Source: Hyphomicrobiaceae bacterium
GTDB lineage: Bacteria; Pseudomonadota; Alphaproteobacteria; Rhizobiales; Hyphomicrobiaceae
NCBI GenBank assembly: GCA_022844275.1
Contig: JALHMB010000002.1
Span: 844,580-908,579 of the forward strand
Direction: 5' to 3'
DNA length: 64,000 bases
This document shows positions 1 to 8,061 of the stretch, in pieces; position 1 is the stretch's first letter; each line of letters opens with the position of its first letter. The translations under genes and the position numbers were made by a program. Below the pieces are notes generated by a model, which saw nothing but the letters and a program-made list of their open reading frames with translations, made no database searches and was not told the DNA's origin.

Positions 1-628
1 TACTTAATGCTCTTCCGGTTTTTCCGGATTCGATTGTGCTAGAAGCCGCGGCTGAAGCTCAATTGAGCGCCGGCCGCAACCGTGCCGTCCCCGAGTGCTG
101 ATACCGACTTATCAAGCGCCGGCCGAGCCGCAATCGGTGAAAACCCGCGGTCATCAGATCCAGTGCCCCAATTGCACTCACCATGCTTCGCGGTGAAGCT
201 CAGCACGCGACGTCACGAGCCGGTAGGTAGCCCTGCCGAAGCGCTTCAGCAGCAGCCCGATTTTAAATCCAAATGTTCATTTCGATACTGCTGTCGACAT
301 CAGTGAGGACCTCAATGCAATTCGGATCACTCCTGATGATCGGTCGCACTCGCAATCTCCAAATTCCGCGTATCGCTGATTGGTAAATACCGGTGCGCAG
401 GCGAATTCCGAAGACAAAAGTCAACTGTTCATTAATCATAATCAACGAACTCGCCTTTTAACCATAACCGACCCGATTGTCAGGGTTTATGCGGAGTTTC
501 GATTCGCACTCATACGAATATGCTGTCGCCTTACGGAGTAACCAGGAGGCGTGGCGATCTCAATACCCGCGAGGGCGCCAAATGTTCTCAGCAGATGTAC
601 GAGGCAGGTCCTGAGGGGAGTCCAGGCC
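1..628. other. Intergenic leader, no gene recognised
   Basis: I see no convincing gene here. Short open frames on both strands lack a ribosome-binding site or a recognisable protein. The stretch from about 420 to 540 is more AT-rich than its surroundings and could carry the promoter of the sensor kinase that follows, but I could not pick a specific -35/-10 pair. The left part may belong to a gene region cut by the window edge. Confidence 0.4.
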
Positions 629-2953
629 ATGCTATACGTGTTCATACTTAGCTCACTGCTAGCTGGGCTATGGATTTCGCCTCTTGCGGCATCGCCAGCT
701 GAAAAGACGCGCATTCTTATCCTGCATCCACAGAACGAGACACTGCCGGCAAGTATAGAGGTTGGTACGGCCATCAGGTCTCGTCTCGCCGAACGGTATG
801 GCGGAAATCTCGATATCCATACCGAGTATTTGGAGCTCACGCGATATCAGGAGGCCCATCAACGGCTCCTGACTGCGGACTATCTCGCGGCGAAGTATGC
901 CACAGTGGGGCTGTTACTTATCATGACGTTAGGCACCGATGCGCTCGGCTTCGTCCTCCGCCATCGGTACGCCTTCGGCCCCCGCACGCCGATCGTATTC
1001 TGCTGTGCCAACCTCGACTCCGTCACAGCACTGGCGCCCACTTCGAATGTCTTCGGCATCGTAAGCGACTATGACGTGGGCAAGACTGCGGCCCTCGCTT
1101 CACGGCTCCAGCCGACAGCCCGGAGGCTGATCGTGATTGCGGGGGCGTCGGAGTTGGATCGGCGCTTCGAGGCGGAAGCGCAGAATGCGCTCAAAGCGTT
1201 CGATTCTCGCTTAAGCATTGAATATCTCAGCGGCTTGCCACGCGACGAACTCTTGAAAGTCGTCTCGAGCGTGCCTCGTGATACGATCATTCTAGTGCTG
1301 ACCTACTTTATGGATCGGAATGGCCGGCAGTCAGTGCCTCGTGACATCGCCGAGGAGGTCGCCAAAGCGGCGTCTGCACCGACGTATGCCATGTTCGACA
1401 CGATGCTTGGGAGCGGCATCGTCGGTGGCCACATGGATACATTTGAGAGAGTTGGCTTTGCCACTGCCGATCTCGCTATTCAAGTGCTGGCGGGAACCGT
1501 TGCGATCGGCAACGCGATACGCTTGCGCTCCGCTCACAGCATCCTTGTAGATGCCCGGCAGCTCGAGCGTTGGAACCTGCCTCGAAATCGACTGCCGTCA
1601 GATGCAACGGTGCTGTTCGACAAGCCCGCCGTCTGGGAGACACATCAGAAAGAGACGACCGCGACACTGGCTGCGTTCGGCATCGTGACGCTCGCACTGG
1701 CGATATTGCTTGCCCAGGTTCGCAGGCGCATCAGGGCGGAAACTCACCTGAGGGAAAGCGACGAGCGCTTGAATTTTGCCGCAGCCTCAAGTGGTATAGG
1801 CTTGTGGCAGTACGATACCCGGACGGGTGAGCTCTGGGCCTCCGAGCATTGCCGCGCCATATTTGGATTGCCGCGCGATTGCCAACTGACGCCGGATACA
1901 CTTCTGCGCCGCGTGCACCCTGAAGATCGGAGTATTGCTGCCGCGGCCATCCGCGCGGCCACATACGGACCTCACACGGACAACTTGCTCGAGTTTCGTG
2001 CCGTTCGACCCGACGGCAAAGTCTGCTCAATTCAAGCGCGCGGCCACAGCACTTTGGATGACAAAGGCAATACCACCAGCATCAGCGGCATCTTCCGCGA
2101 TCTTACGCCCTACAGGGCCGCTCAGAAGGAAGCCCGGGAACTTTCGCAGCGCATCCTGGCCATCCAGGATGAAGAGCGGCAGCGCATTGCCCAGGAACTT
2201 CACGATTCCACAGCGCAGCATCTGGCGGCGATAAATCTCAATCTCATGGCTCTGCGTGGCAGCCGCTATTCTGCCGAACCAAGTGCGCCCGTCTTCAAGG
2301 ATATTCAGGACTCGCTTGTGTCGGCGATGAACGAGATGAGGACCTTCACCTACCTGCTGTATCCTCAGGAACTGGTTCACGGTGAATTGCGCGAGGCGTT
2401 GGCAAAGTACATCCAAGGTTTCAGTCAGCGCACCGGCTTGCACGTCACGCTACGAGCAACAAGTGAGCTCGATGGGTTTGCACAAGATCTGCAACACTCT
2501 CTGTTGCGTATCATGCAGGAATCTCTGGCCAACGTGCACCGACACGCATCCGCGAGCCAGATTACGGTCAAGCTGCAGCGCCGGGGCGGCTGGATACATT
2601 TGCTGATTTCAGACGATGGCGTCGGCTTGCGATACCTGCCGCGTGAGCATGACCAGGAGAACTCGATTCTTCCTTCCGGCGTTGGTATTCCGGGAATGAC
2701 CGCCCGAGCGCAGCAGCTAGGGGGGCGTCTTGTGGTACGCAGCCGATCAAGCGGCACGATCGTGCACGCCTCGCTTCCCATTCAGTTCAAGTCGCTGACC
2801 GCACCCGCAAACAAGAATAGCATCGATACGTCTGCTGCGTCGGATCGCCGGCGCGAAGATACAATCTCAATCCACGCCAAGCGAATAGAGAGCGCCGGCC
2901 CGCAGCTATCACGTCGTCCGACGCACGTACGAGAGCGTCATCACCAGATTTAG
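629..2953 (+). CDS. Membrane sensor histidine kinase with ABC-type periplasmic sensor, PAS and HisKA_3 domains
   Basis: I chose the ATG at 629: GGGGAG lies 8 nt upstream and the product opens with a clean signal/anchor segment. An in-frame GTG at 551 would add 26 residues but its AGGAGG is only 1 nt away. The 774-aa protein has a periplasmic region resembling ABC-transporter substrate-binding (LacI-like) sensors (about 30-335), a membrane segment (about 344-364), a PAS domain (375-495), a HisKA_3 dimerisation domain with phospho-acceptor His525 in QELHDS, and a HATPase (624-715) with DDGVGL and GIPGM boxes. HisKA_3 kinases normally phosphorylate NarL/LuxR-type regulators, and none is adjacent, so this is an orphan kinase. 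The ligand is unknown. Confidence 0.85.
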   Translation: MLYVFILSSLLAGLWISPLAASPAEKTRILILHPQNETLPASIEVGTAIRSRLAERYGGNLDIHTEYLELTRYQEAHQRLLTADYLAAKYATVGLLLIMTLGTDALGFVLRHRYAFGPRTPIVFCCANLDSVTALAPTSNVFGIVSDYDVGKTAALASRLQPTARRLIVIAGASELDRRFEAEAQNALKAFDSRLSIEYLSGLPRDELLKVVSSVPRDTIILVLTYFMDRNGRQSVPRDIAEEVAKAASAPTYAMFDTMLGSGIVGGHMDTFERVGFATADLAIQVLAGTVAIGNAIRLRSAHSILVDARQLERWNLPRNRLPSDATVLFDKPAVWETHQKETTATLAAFGIVTLALAILLAQVRRRIRAETHLRESDERLNFAAASSGIGLWQYDTRTGELWASEHCRAIFGLPRDCQLTPDTLLRRVHPEDRSIAAAAIRAATYGPHTDNLLEFRAVRPDGKVCSIQARGHSTLDDKGNTTSISGIFRDLTPYRAAQKEARELSQRILAIQDEERQRIAQELHDSTAQHLAAINLNLMALRGSRYSAEPSAPVFKDIQDSLVSAMNEMRTFTYLLYPQELVHGELREALAKYIQGFSQRTGLHVTLRATSELDGFAQDLQHSLLRIMQESLANVHRHASASQITVKLQRRGGWIHLLISDDGVGLRYLPREHDQENSILPSGVGIPGMTARAQQLGGRLVVRSRSSGTIVHASLPIQFKSLTAPANKNSIDTSAASDRRREDTISIHAKRIESAGPQLSRRPTHVRERHHQI

Positions 2954-3215
2954 CGCTCTCGTGCTCCGCGCAGTGACTGACGCCGCGCGGCCCAGACGGG
3001 CGTCGGAGTTGAACGTCGCGTCCACCTCCGCCCCTTAGGCCGTGAGATCTCGTCAGGGTTACCAAGGCGGGATTTGGGCACTCGTCCCGATATCACGCCC
3101 CTCCGTGCACGTGTGATCGTCCATTGTTGACGCAGTGCACACACCAATCCGCAAGCGATCAACAGCTCACCTCACAGCCCAATCGCAGATTGGCACGAAT
3201 TCAGGGGACGACTCC

Positions 3216-4322
3216 ATGGCGGACAACATAGTGGCAACGATCTCGGAATATTTGACGCCGGACATCATCGGCAAGCTCGCCACCGCATCGGGGTTGGATC
3301 GCTCCATGGCCGGAGAGGCAGTCAGCGCCGCCGTCCCAACGATCCTGAACAGTCTCGCAGAGCTCGTTACACAGCCCGGCGGGGCACGGCGACTGATGAG
3401 CGTGATATCAGAGCAAACCGGCGATCTGCAGAGTTTTGCGAGCAGCTTGATCGCCCCATCCCAATCGGCAGCGACGGGCAATAGCATACTCTCAACTCTC
3501 ATAGGCGGCTCCACGCCCAGCACCATTGCATCCGGCATTGCGAACATGCTCGGCGTGAGCACGAACGCCGTACAGACCATTCTGGGCCTCGTTACGCCGC
3601 TCGTTCTGGGTGGTCTCAGGCGTGTACAGAACGCGCGCGGCCTGGATGCCGACGGCCTCGCACGAATGCTCAGCGAGCAGAAGGAGAACATCACCGATGC
3701 CATTCCGGCGGGCCTCGTCGGCTTTCTCCGAAAGAGCGGCCTCGTAGACGGAGCCGCCATCCGGCCCTCTACCCGGACCGATCTCCCCCGTGTCGCATCA
3801 GCCGCAACGACCAGGACTCGTCGGGAGCCAGCCGCTGAAAAGGGTGTGGCCTGGCCGTACTGGGCGCTCACCGTTGCGGTGCTCGGCGGCCTATTGTGGG
3901 CACTCCTGCCGCGCGACGACGACGGCGTCAGCCAGACCGCCTCCGTCACCAGCCCCCCGCAGGAACGCTCGATGCTGCCATCGGCCGCAAAAGGCACGGT
4001 GGTCTACATCGTGCGACCCAACGGAAACTGGACGTCGATCGGCGCGTCGAGCAACGAGTACGTCAACCGCGTCATCTACAGTTCCCGCGGCGACGCCCTC
4101 GGCACGATCCGGGACGTCCTGATGGGGCCTGACAGCAAGCCGCAGGCGGCTGTCATCAGTGTCGGCCGCTATCTCGGCATCGGCGACAAGGTCGTGGCCG
4201 TACCCTTCCATGCATTGAATTTCGAGCAGCGCGAAGGAGAGCGCAGGCTCGTCATCGATCTCGCGAAAGAGACGCTGCAGAGCGCACCGCAGTTCGAGAA
4301 CATTCCTGCACCCAAGCAATAG
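3216..4322 (+). CDS. DUF937 domain protein with transmembrane segment and PRC-barrel
   Basis: This 368-aa protein starts at the ATG at 3216 (AGGGGA upstream); an upstream in-frame start at 3135 would add 27 poorly coding residues. Residues 1-160 form a DUF937 (YidB-like) domain rich in small helices. One membrane segment lies at about 211-230 (WPYWALTVAVLGG). Residues about 261-335 look like a PRC-barrel, with the typical strand order around GTIRDVLMG and GDKVVAVPF. PRC-barrels bind proteins or RNA in diverse settings, and DUF937 has no settled function. A strong terminator follows at once, so the gene is probably monocistronic. An envelope-associated role is inferred only. Confidence 0.8.
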   Translation: MADNIVATISEYLTPDIIGKLATASGLDRSMAGEAVSAAVPTILNSLAELVTQPGGARRLMSVISEQTGDLQSFASSLIAPSQSAATGNSILSTLIGGSTPSTIASGIANMLGVSTNAVQTILGLVTPLVLGGLRRVQNARGLDADGLARMLSEQKENITDAIPAGLVGFLRKSGLVDGAAIRPSTRTDLPRVASAATTRTRREPAAEKGVAWPYWALTVAVLGGLLWALLPRDDDGVSQTASVTSPPQERSMLPSAAKGTVVYIVRPNGNWTSIGASSNEYVNRVIYSSRGDALGTIRDVLMGPDSKPQAAVISVGRYLGIGDKVVAVPFHALNFEQREGERRLVIDLAKETLQSAPQFENIPAPKQ

Positions 4323-4330
4323 CCAAGCCG

Positions 4331-4372
4331 GCAAGACGATGCTCGCATCCGAGCATCGTCTTGCTCTTGTTT
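4331..4372 (+). terminator. Rho-independent terminator
   Basis: A perfect 15-bp stem (4331-4345 pairing with 4350-4364) closes a 4-nt CATC loop and is followed by TCTTGTTT. It begins 9 nt after the stop of the DUF937/PRC-barrel gene and ends that transcript. Confidence 0.85.
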
Positions 4373-4394
4373 CGCGACTTCAGCAGGTCAATCC

Positions 4395-4487
4395 ATGGCA
4401 ATCGCGCTATTGAAGTACGGTTTGATATTTATGGGTAGCCATGTCGCGCTCGTAACGCTCGCGTTCCTGCTGTTCGCCGGCGCGTAG
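4395..4487 (+). CDS. Possible 30-aa single-span membrane peptide
   Basis: An ATG-initiated frame of 30 codons encodes a short, very hydrophobic peptide (MAIALLKYGLIFMGSH then VALVTLAFLLFAGA) that would span the membrane once. It sits alone between the terminator and the next gene. The only upstream purine-rich stretch is a weak CAGGT. Many bacteria have such micro-proteins, but without homologues I cannot exclude a chance frame. Confidence 0.35.
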   Translation: MAIALLKYGLIFMGSHVALVTLAFLLFAGA

Positions 4488-4608
4488 TCGTGCTCTCCGG
4501 GAAATGCCTGAGCCCAAACACGGGTTGTTCCCGATGGGCATCTCAGCCAACGCGGCTCACAGTCATCACGCGTGGATCGCCCATGATCCTATGTGGATGG
4601 AGTACGAC

Positions 4609-4944
4609 ATGATTACGAAACTTACGAGTGTCATCGCTGCCGGTGTTCTCAGCATCACCGTTCTCGGCCAGTCGGCCATGGCGCAGGGGTTCGACAACAA
4701 GAAATTCTTCAATGAGATGAGCAGCCGTGGTGTCAGCACCGGCACACTCGATCCCGATAAATTCTTCGAGGAAATGCGGGCCACCGGGGCGAGCGCTCAG
4801 AACCAGTTCTCTCCCGAGAAATTCTTCGACGAACTGCAAGCACGGGGCGCATCGACACCGGCAGGCTTCGATTCGAGGCGCTTCTTCGAGGAGCTGGCCG
4901 CGACCGGAGCCAAGGCGCCGGACATCGTGAGTGCCCCTAAGTAG
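4609..4944 (+). CDS. Secreted protein with four tandem KFF repeats
   Basis: The start is the ATG at 4609, with GGAG 6 nt upstream and a typical signal peptide ending AMA-QG; an upstream in-frame ATG at 4504 would add 35 uncharacteristic residues. After cleavage almost the whole mature protein (about 83 of 111 aa) is four imperfect repeats of 19-20 residues with the pattern [KR]FF-[NED]-E-[ML]-x(3)-G-[AV]. Each repeat is predicted to be one amphipathic helix joined by a glycine/serine-rich turn. I recognise no family. The gene lies about 150 nt upstream of an HtrA-type protease on the same strand, so the two may be co-transcribed and the product may be a substrate or adaptor of that protease (inference). 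Confidence 0.75.
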   Translation: MITKLTSVIAAGVLSITVLGQSAMAQGFDNKKFFNEMSSRGVSTGTLDPDKFFEEMRATGASAQNQFSPEKFFDELQARGASTPAGFDSRRFFEELAATGAKAPDIVSAPK

Positions 4945-5095
4945 AACACCCGATGCCTTCCCATGGGCGGGTGCAGCGGCGGCGCGGCTTGCAATGCCGG
5001 GCCGTCGTTGTCGCCTCATGGCTTCACTGCAGCTCAAGTCAATCGCACCGGAGATCGCACGATCGCCGGCATCAATCATTCGATGGAGCGCGCGC

Positions 5096-6529
5096 ATGCC
5101 CGCACTGAAACCTCTGCACTGCACGGCAGCTTTGCTCGCGGCGCTCGCGACGATGCCGATTGCCTCCGGCAGTTCGGCGCAGGAACCGAAGGCGCCGCGC
5201 CTCACGTTCAGCGACGCGATCAAACGCGCGATGCCGAGCGTCGTCGGTATCCAGGTGAAGGGCGAAGAGCATATCGAAGAACCGAATGCTTTCTTCAATC
5301 ATCCCGCCGCGTTCGTCGAAGGAGCGACGCCGCAGAAGGGAAAAACACGCACCGTCGGATCGATCGGCTCCGGCGTGATCGTCGGCGTGAAGGGAAATAC
5401 GGGCTACATCGTAACGAATTTTCATGTGATCGAAGGAGCCGAGCGCATTGGAATCAAGATGAATGATGGCCGTGCCTACGAAGCCAAACTCATCGGCCGC
5501 GACGCACCCACGGACATCGCCCTGCTCACACTGGAAGCACCAGGGCTCATCCCAATCCGCCTCGGCGGCCGCAAGCCGCTCGAGGTCGGCGATCTCGTCC
5601 TGGCCATCGGATCGCCTCTCGGATTGGAGTCCACAGCGACACTGGGCATGATCAGCAATCTGTTCCGCTCCTCGGTCCACTATCGGAACTACGAGGGCTA
5701 CATCCAGCACGATGCCTCCATAAACCCCGGTAACTCTGGTGGGGCATTGCTGAACACGGAAGGCGAGCTTATCGGCATCAATACCGCAATCAAGAGCCCG
5801 AGCGGCGGCAGTGTCGGACTGGCATTCGCACAACCTGTCGGCCTCGCCATGAAGATCGGCGACCAGATCATGAAGAATGGTCGCGTGCTGCGCGGCGAGA
5901 TCGGCGTTTCGAGCACGTCGGTTACACCCAGAATTATGGGAGAGCTCAAGCTCGATGTATCTCAAGGAGCGGTACTGACGACCGTTGCTGCCGGTTCTCC
6001 GGCGGAGAAGGCTGGATTGAAAGTCGGCGACGCCATCGTCGAGGTAGGCATCTCCAAGCCCGAGCGTTTCCTAGGGATTGGCGATCCAATGCACATGGTG
6101 CCCATCATCTCCGCGCGCAACTTGGAGGCCGTACTTGGGATCCATGGCGTCGGCGACAGCCTCATGTTGAAGTATCATCGAGGTGACGCGGTCCACACGA
6201 CGGAAGTGAAGTTCGGACCACTGTCGGATAAGCCGCAAAGGTTTGAGGCGCCGGCAGCGGTTAGTCGCCTGCGGGGCCTCGTGGTGACGGACCTCGGCCC
6301 GCAAAACCCGAGATTTGGCGAGGTTTCCGGCGTTGTCGTCCTCGAGGCAAAGCCACACTCGGCGGCGGAGTTCGCGGGCTTCCTGCCCGATGACATCATC
6401 ACGCATGTTGCCGGCCGAAACCTTCGCACGCCCGGGGATCTCTTCGACCTCAGCGCTGGCGGCTCGGAAGCGCCGGAGATCCGACTTATCCGGGGAAGCA
6501 CGCCATTGCGCTTCAAGATGCCTTTCTGA
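5096..6529 (+). CDS. HtrA/DegP-like periplasmic serine protease with two PDZ domains
   Basis: The start at ATG 5096 has GGAG 8 nt upstream and gives a signal peptide ending near SSAQE; the frame is open further upstream but without coding character. The 477-aa product has the trypsin-like triad His110 (NFHVIEG), Asp140 (PTDIALL) and Ser214 (NPGNSGGALL). PDZ 1 lies at about 268-350, with insertions compared with DegP, and a diverged PDZ 2 at about 391-470. Family members degrade or refold misfolded envelope proteins, PDZ domains recognising exposed C-termini. It follows the KFF-repeat protein on the same strand. Two hairpins downstream probably end the transcript. Confidence 0.88.
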   Translation: MPALKPLHCTAALLAALATMPIASGSSAQEPKAPRLTFSDAIKRAMPSVVGIQVKGEEHIEEPNAFFNHPAAFVEGATPQKGKTRTVGSIGSGVIVGVKGNTGYIVTNFHVIEGAERIGIKMNDGRAYEAKLIGRDAPTDIALLTLEAPGLIPIRLGGRKPLEVGDLVLAIGSPLGLESTATLGMISNLFRSSVHYRNYEGYIQHDASINPGNSGGALLNTEGELIGINTAIKSPSGGSVGLAFAQPVGLAMKIGDQIMKNGRVLRGEIGVSSTSVTPRIMGELKLDVSQGAVLTTVAAGSPAEKAGLKVGDAIVEVGISKPERFLGIGDPMHMVPIISARNLEAVLGIHGVGDSLMLKYHRGDAVHTTEVKFGPLSDKPQRFEAPAAVSRLRGLVVTDLGPQNPRFGEVSGVVVLEAKPHSAAEFAGFLPDDIITHVAGRNLRTPGDLFDLSAGGSEAPEIRLIRGSTPLRFKMPF

Positions 6530-6541
6530 TCCCTCCGAAGG

Positions 6542-6628
6542 GGCGGCAGTGGCTCGTCGCTCTGCCGCCTCGATAGCGCACCTGCAAGGCGTATAGGGGC
6601 GCACCTGGGCTCATTTAAGGGTGCGCCC
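6542..6628 (+). terminator. Pair of hairpins after the HtrA gene
   Basis: Two perfect 8-bp stems follow the stop codon: 6542-6549 with 6562-6569 (GGCGGCAG/CTGCCGCC) and 6597-6604 with 6621-6628 (GGGCGCAC/GTGCGCCC). Neither is followed by a T-tract, so they may stabilise the 3' end or act with Rho rather than being classic intrinsic terminators. Confidence 0.45.
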
Positions 6629-6770
6629 TGATGGCTCCGAGGCCGCGCCGGCAGGAGAGTCGTCACCAGTCGGCACAGCAACGAGGGGTCCGAGGCCCAT
6701 GACAGCCCCTATGGCAGTACCCCTCCGCCGCTGAGCGATACGTCAAAGTCCGACTTCCGGAGGACGAGCT

Positions 6771-6995
6771 ATGAAGATTCTCAGTTCAGCACTCATTGCA
6801 GCAGCGCTGGTCGCGGCCTCGGCGCACTCGGATCGGCTCCTCGGTCCAGGCGCGGATGCACCGAAGTCGATGCGACTTGCGGCAAACGAACCGGTTGTCC
6901 AGCAAGCCATGCCGGGAGAATGCTGCAATGACGACTTCCGACAGGCCCTGCCGCTGTGGGAGAGCCCGATCGACAGTCCCGTTGCGAAGCCATAA
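6771..6995 (+). CDS. Small secreted protein of unknown function
   Basis: A GGAGGA stands 7-8 nt before the ATG. The 74-aa product starts with a textbook signal peptide (MKILSSALIAAALVAASAHS) and the remaining 54 residues are polar, with an adjacent cysteine pair (GECCNDD). No family is recognised. The good ribosome-binding site and signal peptide are the main arguments that it is a real gene. Confidence 0.55.
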   Translation: MKILSSALIAAALVAASAHSDRLLGPGADAPKSMRLAANEPVVQQAMPGECCNDDFRQALPLWESPIDSPVAKP

Positions 6996-7169
6996 GCCAA
7001 GGCAAGTGGCGTCTCAGGGGTTCTCTTCCGTGGCGCGCCTGAGGCTGGTGTACCGAGAGGGATCGCATGATCCATGCTCGGCCCCCAGCCTCATTTCAAC
7101 CAGATCGGCTCAGCACAACCGGCCGGAAGTTCTTGTTTGTGCAAGTAATCATTTCGCCGCGAGGACCGC

Positions 7170-7457
7170 ATGGCATCAGTGGGACAGGTCATAGTCTGGA
7201 TCGTGATCGGCTTGATCGGCGGCACATTGGCCGGATTTCTGATCAAAGGCGATCGGCACGGCTTCGGCACTATGAACAATCTCGGTCTCGGGCTTCTAGG
7301 CGCGCTTACCGGTGGATTTCTTTTCCGAGCTCTCGGTTTGTTCGAGGCGCTCGACCGATACTCCATATCTCTGCGCGACATCGTCTCCGCTATTGTCGGT
7401 TCGCTGCTCGTCCTGGCAGTGCTTTGGTACTTGAACCGATCGAAGAGTTTTGGATGA
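7170..7457 (+). CDS. GlsB/YeaQ/YmgE family membrane protein
   Basis: This 95-aa protein has three predicted membrane helices and the glycine-rich pattern of the transglycosylase-associated protein family: GLIGGTLAGFLIKG in helix 1 and GLGLLGALTGGFLF in helix 2. Family members are small inner-membrane proteins often induced by general or envelope stress; their biochemical role is unsettled. AGGA lies just upstream of the ATG. It stands alone between the small secreted protein and the riboswitch. Confidence 0.85.
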   Translation: MASVGQVIVWIVIGLIGGTLAGFLIKGDRHGFGTMNNLGLGLLGALTGGFLFRALGLFEALDRYSISLRDIVSAIVGSLLVLAVLWYLNRSKSFG

Positions 7458-7614
7458 TCTTGATGCCGGCTTGGGTCGATCCTCAGCCCGCTAAAGTTGA
7501 GCTTGTTGTAAATTAGTACCATTCCATCCCATTGCTGGCTCCCTTTCCCTTTGCAATTGACAGCTATCACCGATTGAGGCGAACTAGTGGCCGTGACGGT
7601 GGTGCCAGATGCAG

Positions 7615-7805
7615 CAATGCCGGTGGCACCTTGGGAACACGGTGAGACGCAGAGGCTCGAATGCCGAAGGCGTCGATTCCGTGGCTGCGCCCGCAACTGT
7701 AAGCGGCGAGTCCTCTCCAAACATGCCACTGACGGCGCGCAAGCGCAGTCGGGAAGGCTGGAGAGAGACGCCCGAGCCGCAAGCCAGGAGACCGACCGGC
7801 ACGAG
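7615..7805 (+). promoter_or_regulatory. Cobalamin (adenosylcobalamin) riboswitch
   Basis: The stretch carries the ordered landmarks of the B12 aptamer: GGGAACACGG, then CCGCAACTGTAAGCGG, GCCACTG, GGGAAGGC, and the B12 box AAGCCAGGAGACC at 7781-7793. A P1 helix can form between GCCGGT (7619-7624) and ACCGGC (7795-7800). It lies about 260 nt upstream of a btuB-type receptor followed by tonB and cob genes, the classic regulon in which cobalamin binding shuts off uptake and salvage. The expression platform in 7806-8061 is not obvious: I found no T-tract terminator there. Confidence 0.92.
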
Positions 7806-8061
7806 TCGCCCATCCCCCGTGCGGGCCGCTCGGTGGAACGGTTTCCCGTAGTGGCGACTGATGTGCAACCGATTGGGAGCTACGTCAGAAATGCCCGGGG
7901 TATTCACGACACTCTGACAGATTGAGACATTTTCGCTCGTCGATGCGGGTTGCGCACGAGGTGTGATCGTTATCGCACCTGCCTCGCGCCCTCAGCATTT
8001 CTGTCAGTGCACCTTGGGCCGCACCTGCTGGGCTCCCGTCCATCAATCGTGACGGGGTCTT

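Noticed and set aside
3167..3997. 276-codon minus-strand frame over the DUF937 gene
   Set aside because: Antisense shadow; the sense frame has a recognisable domain order, a ribosome-binding site and a terminator.
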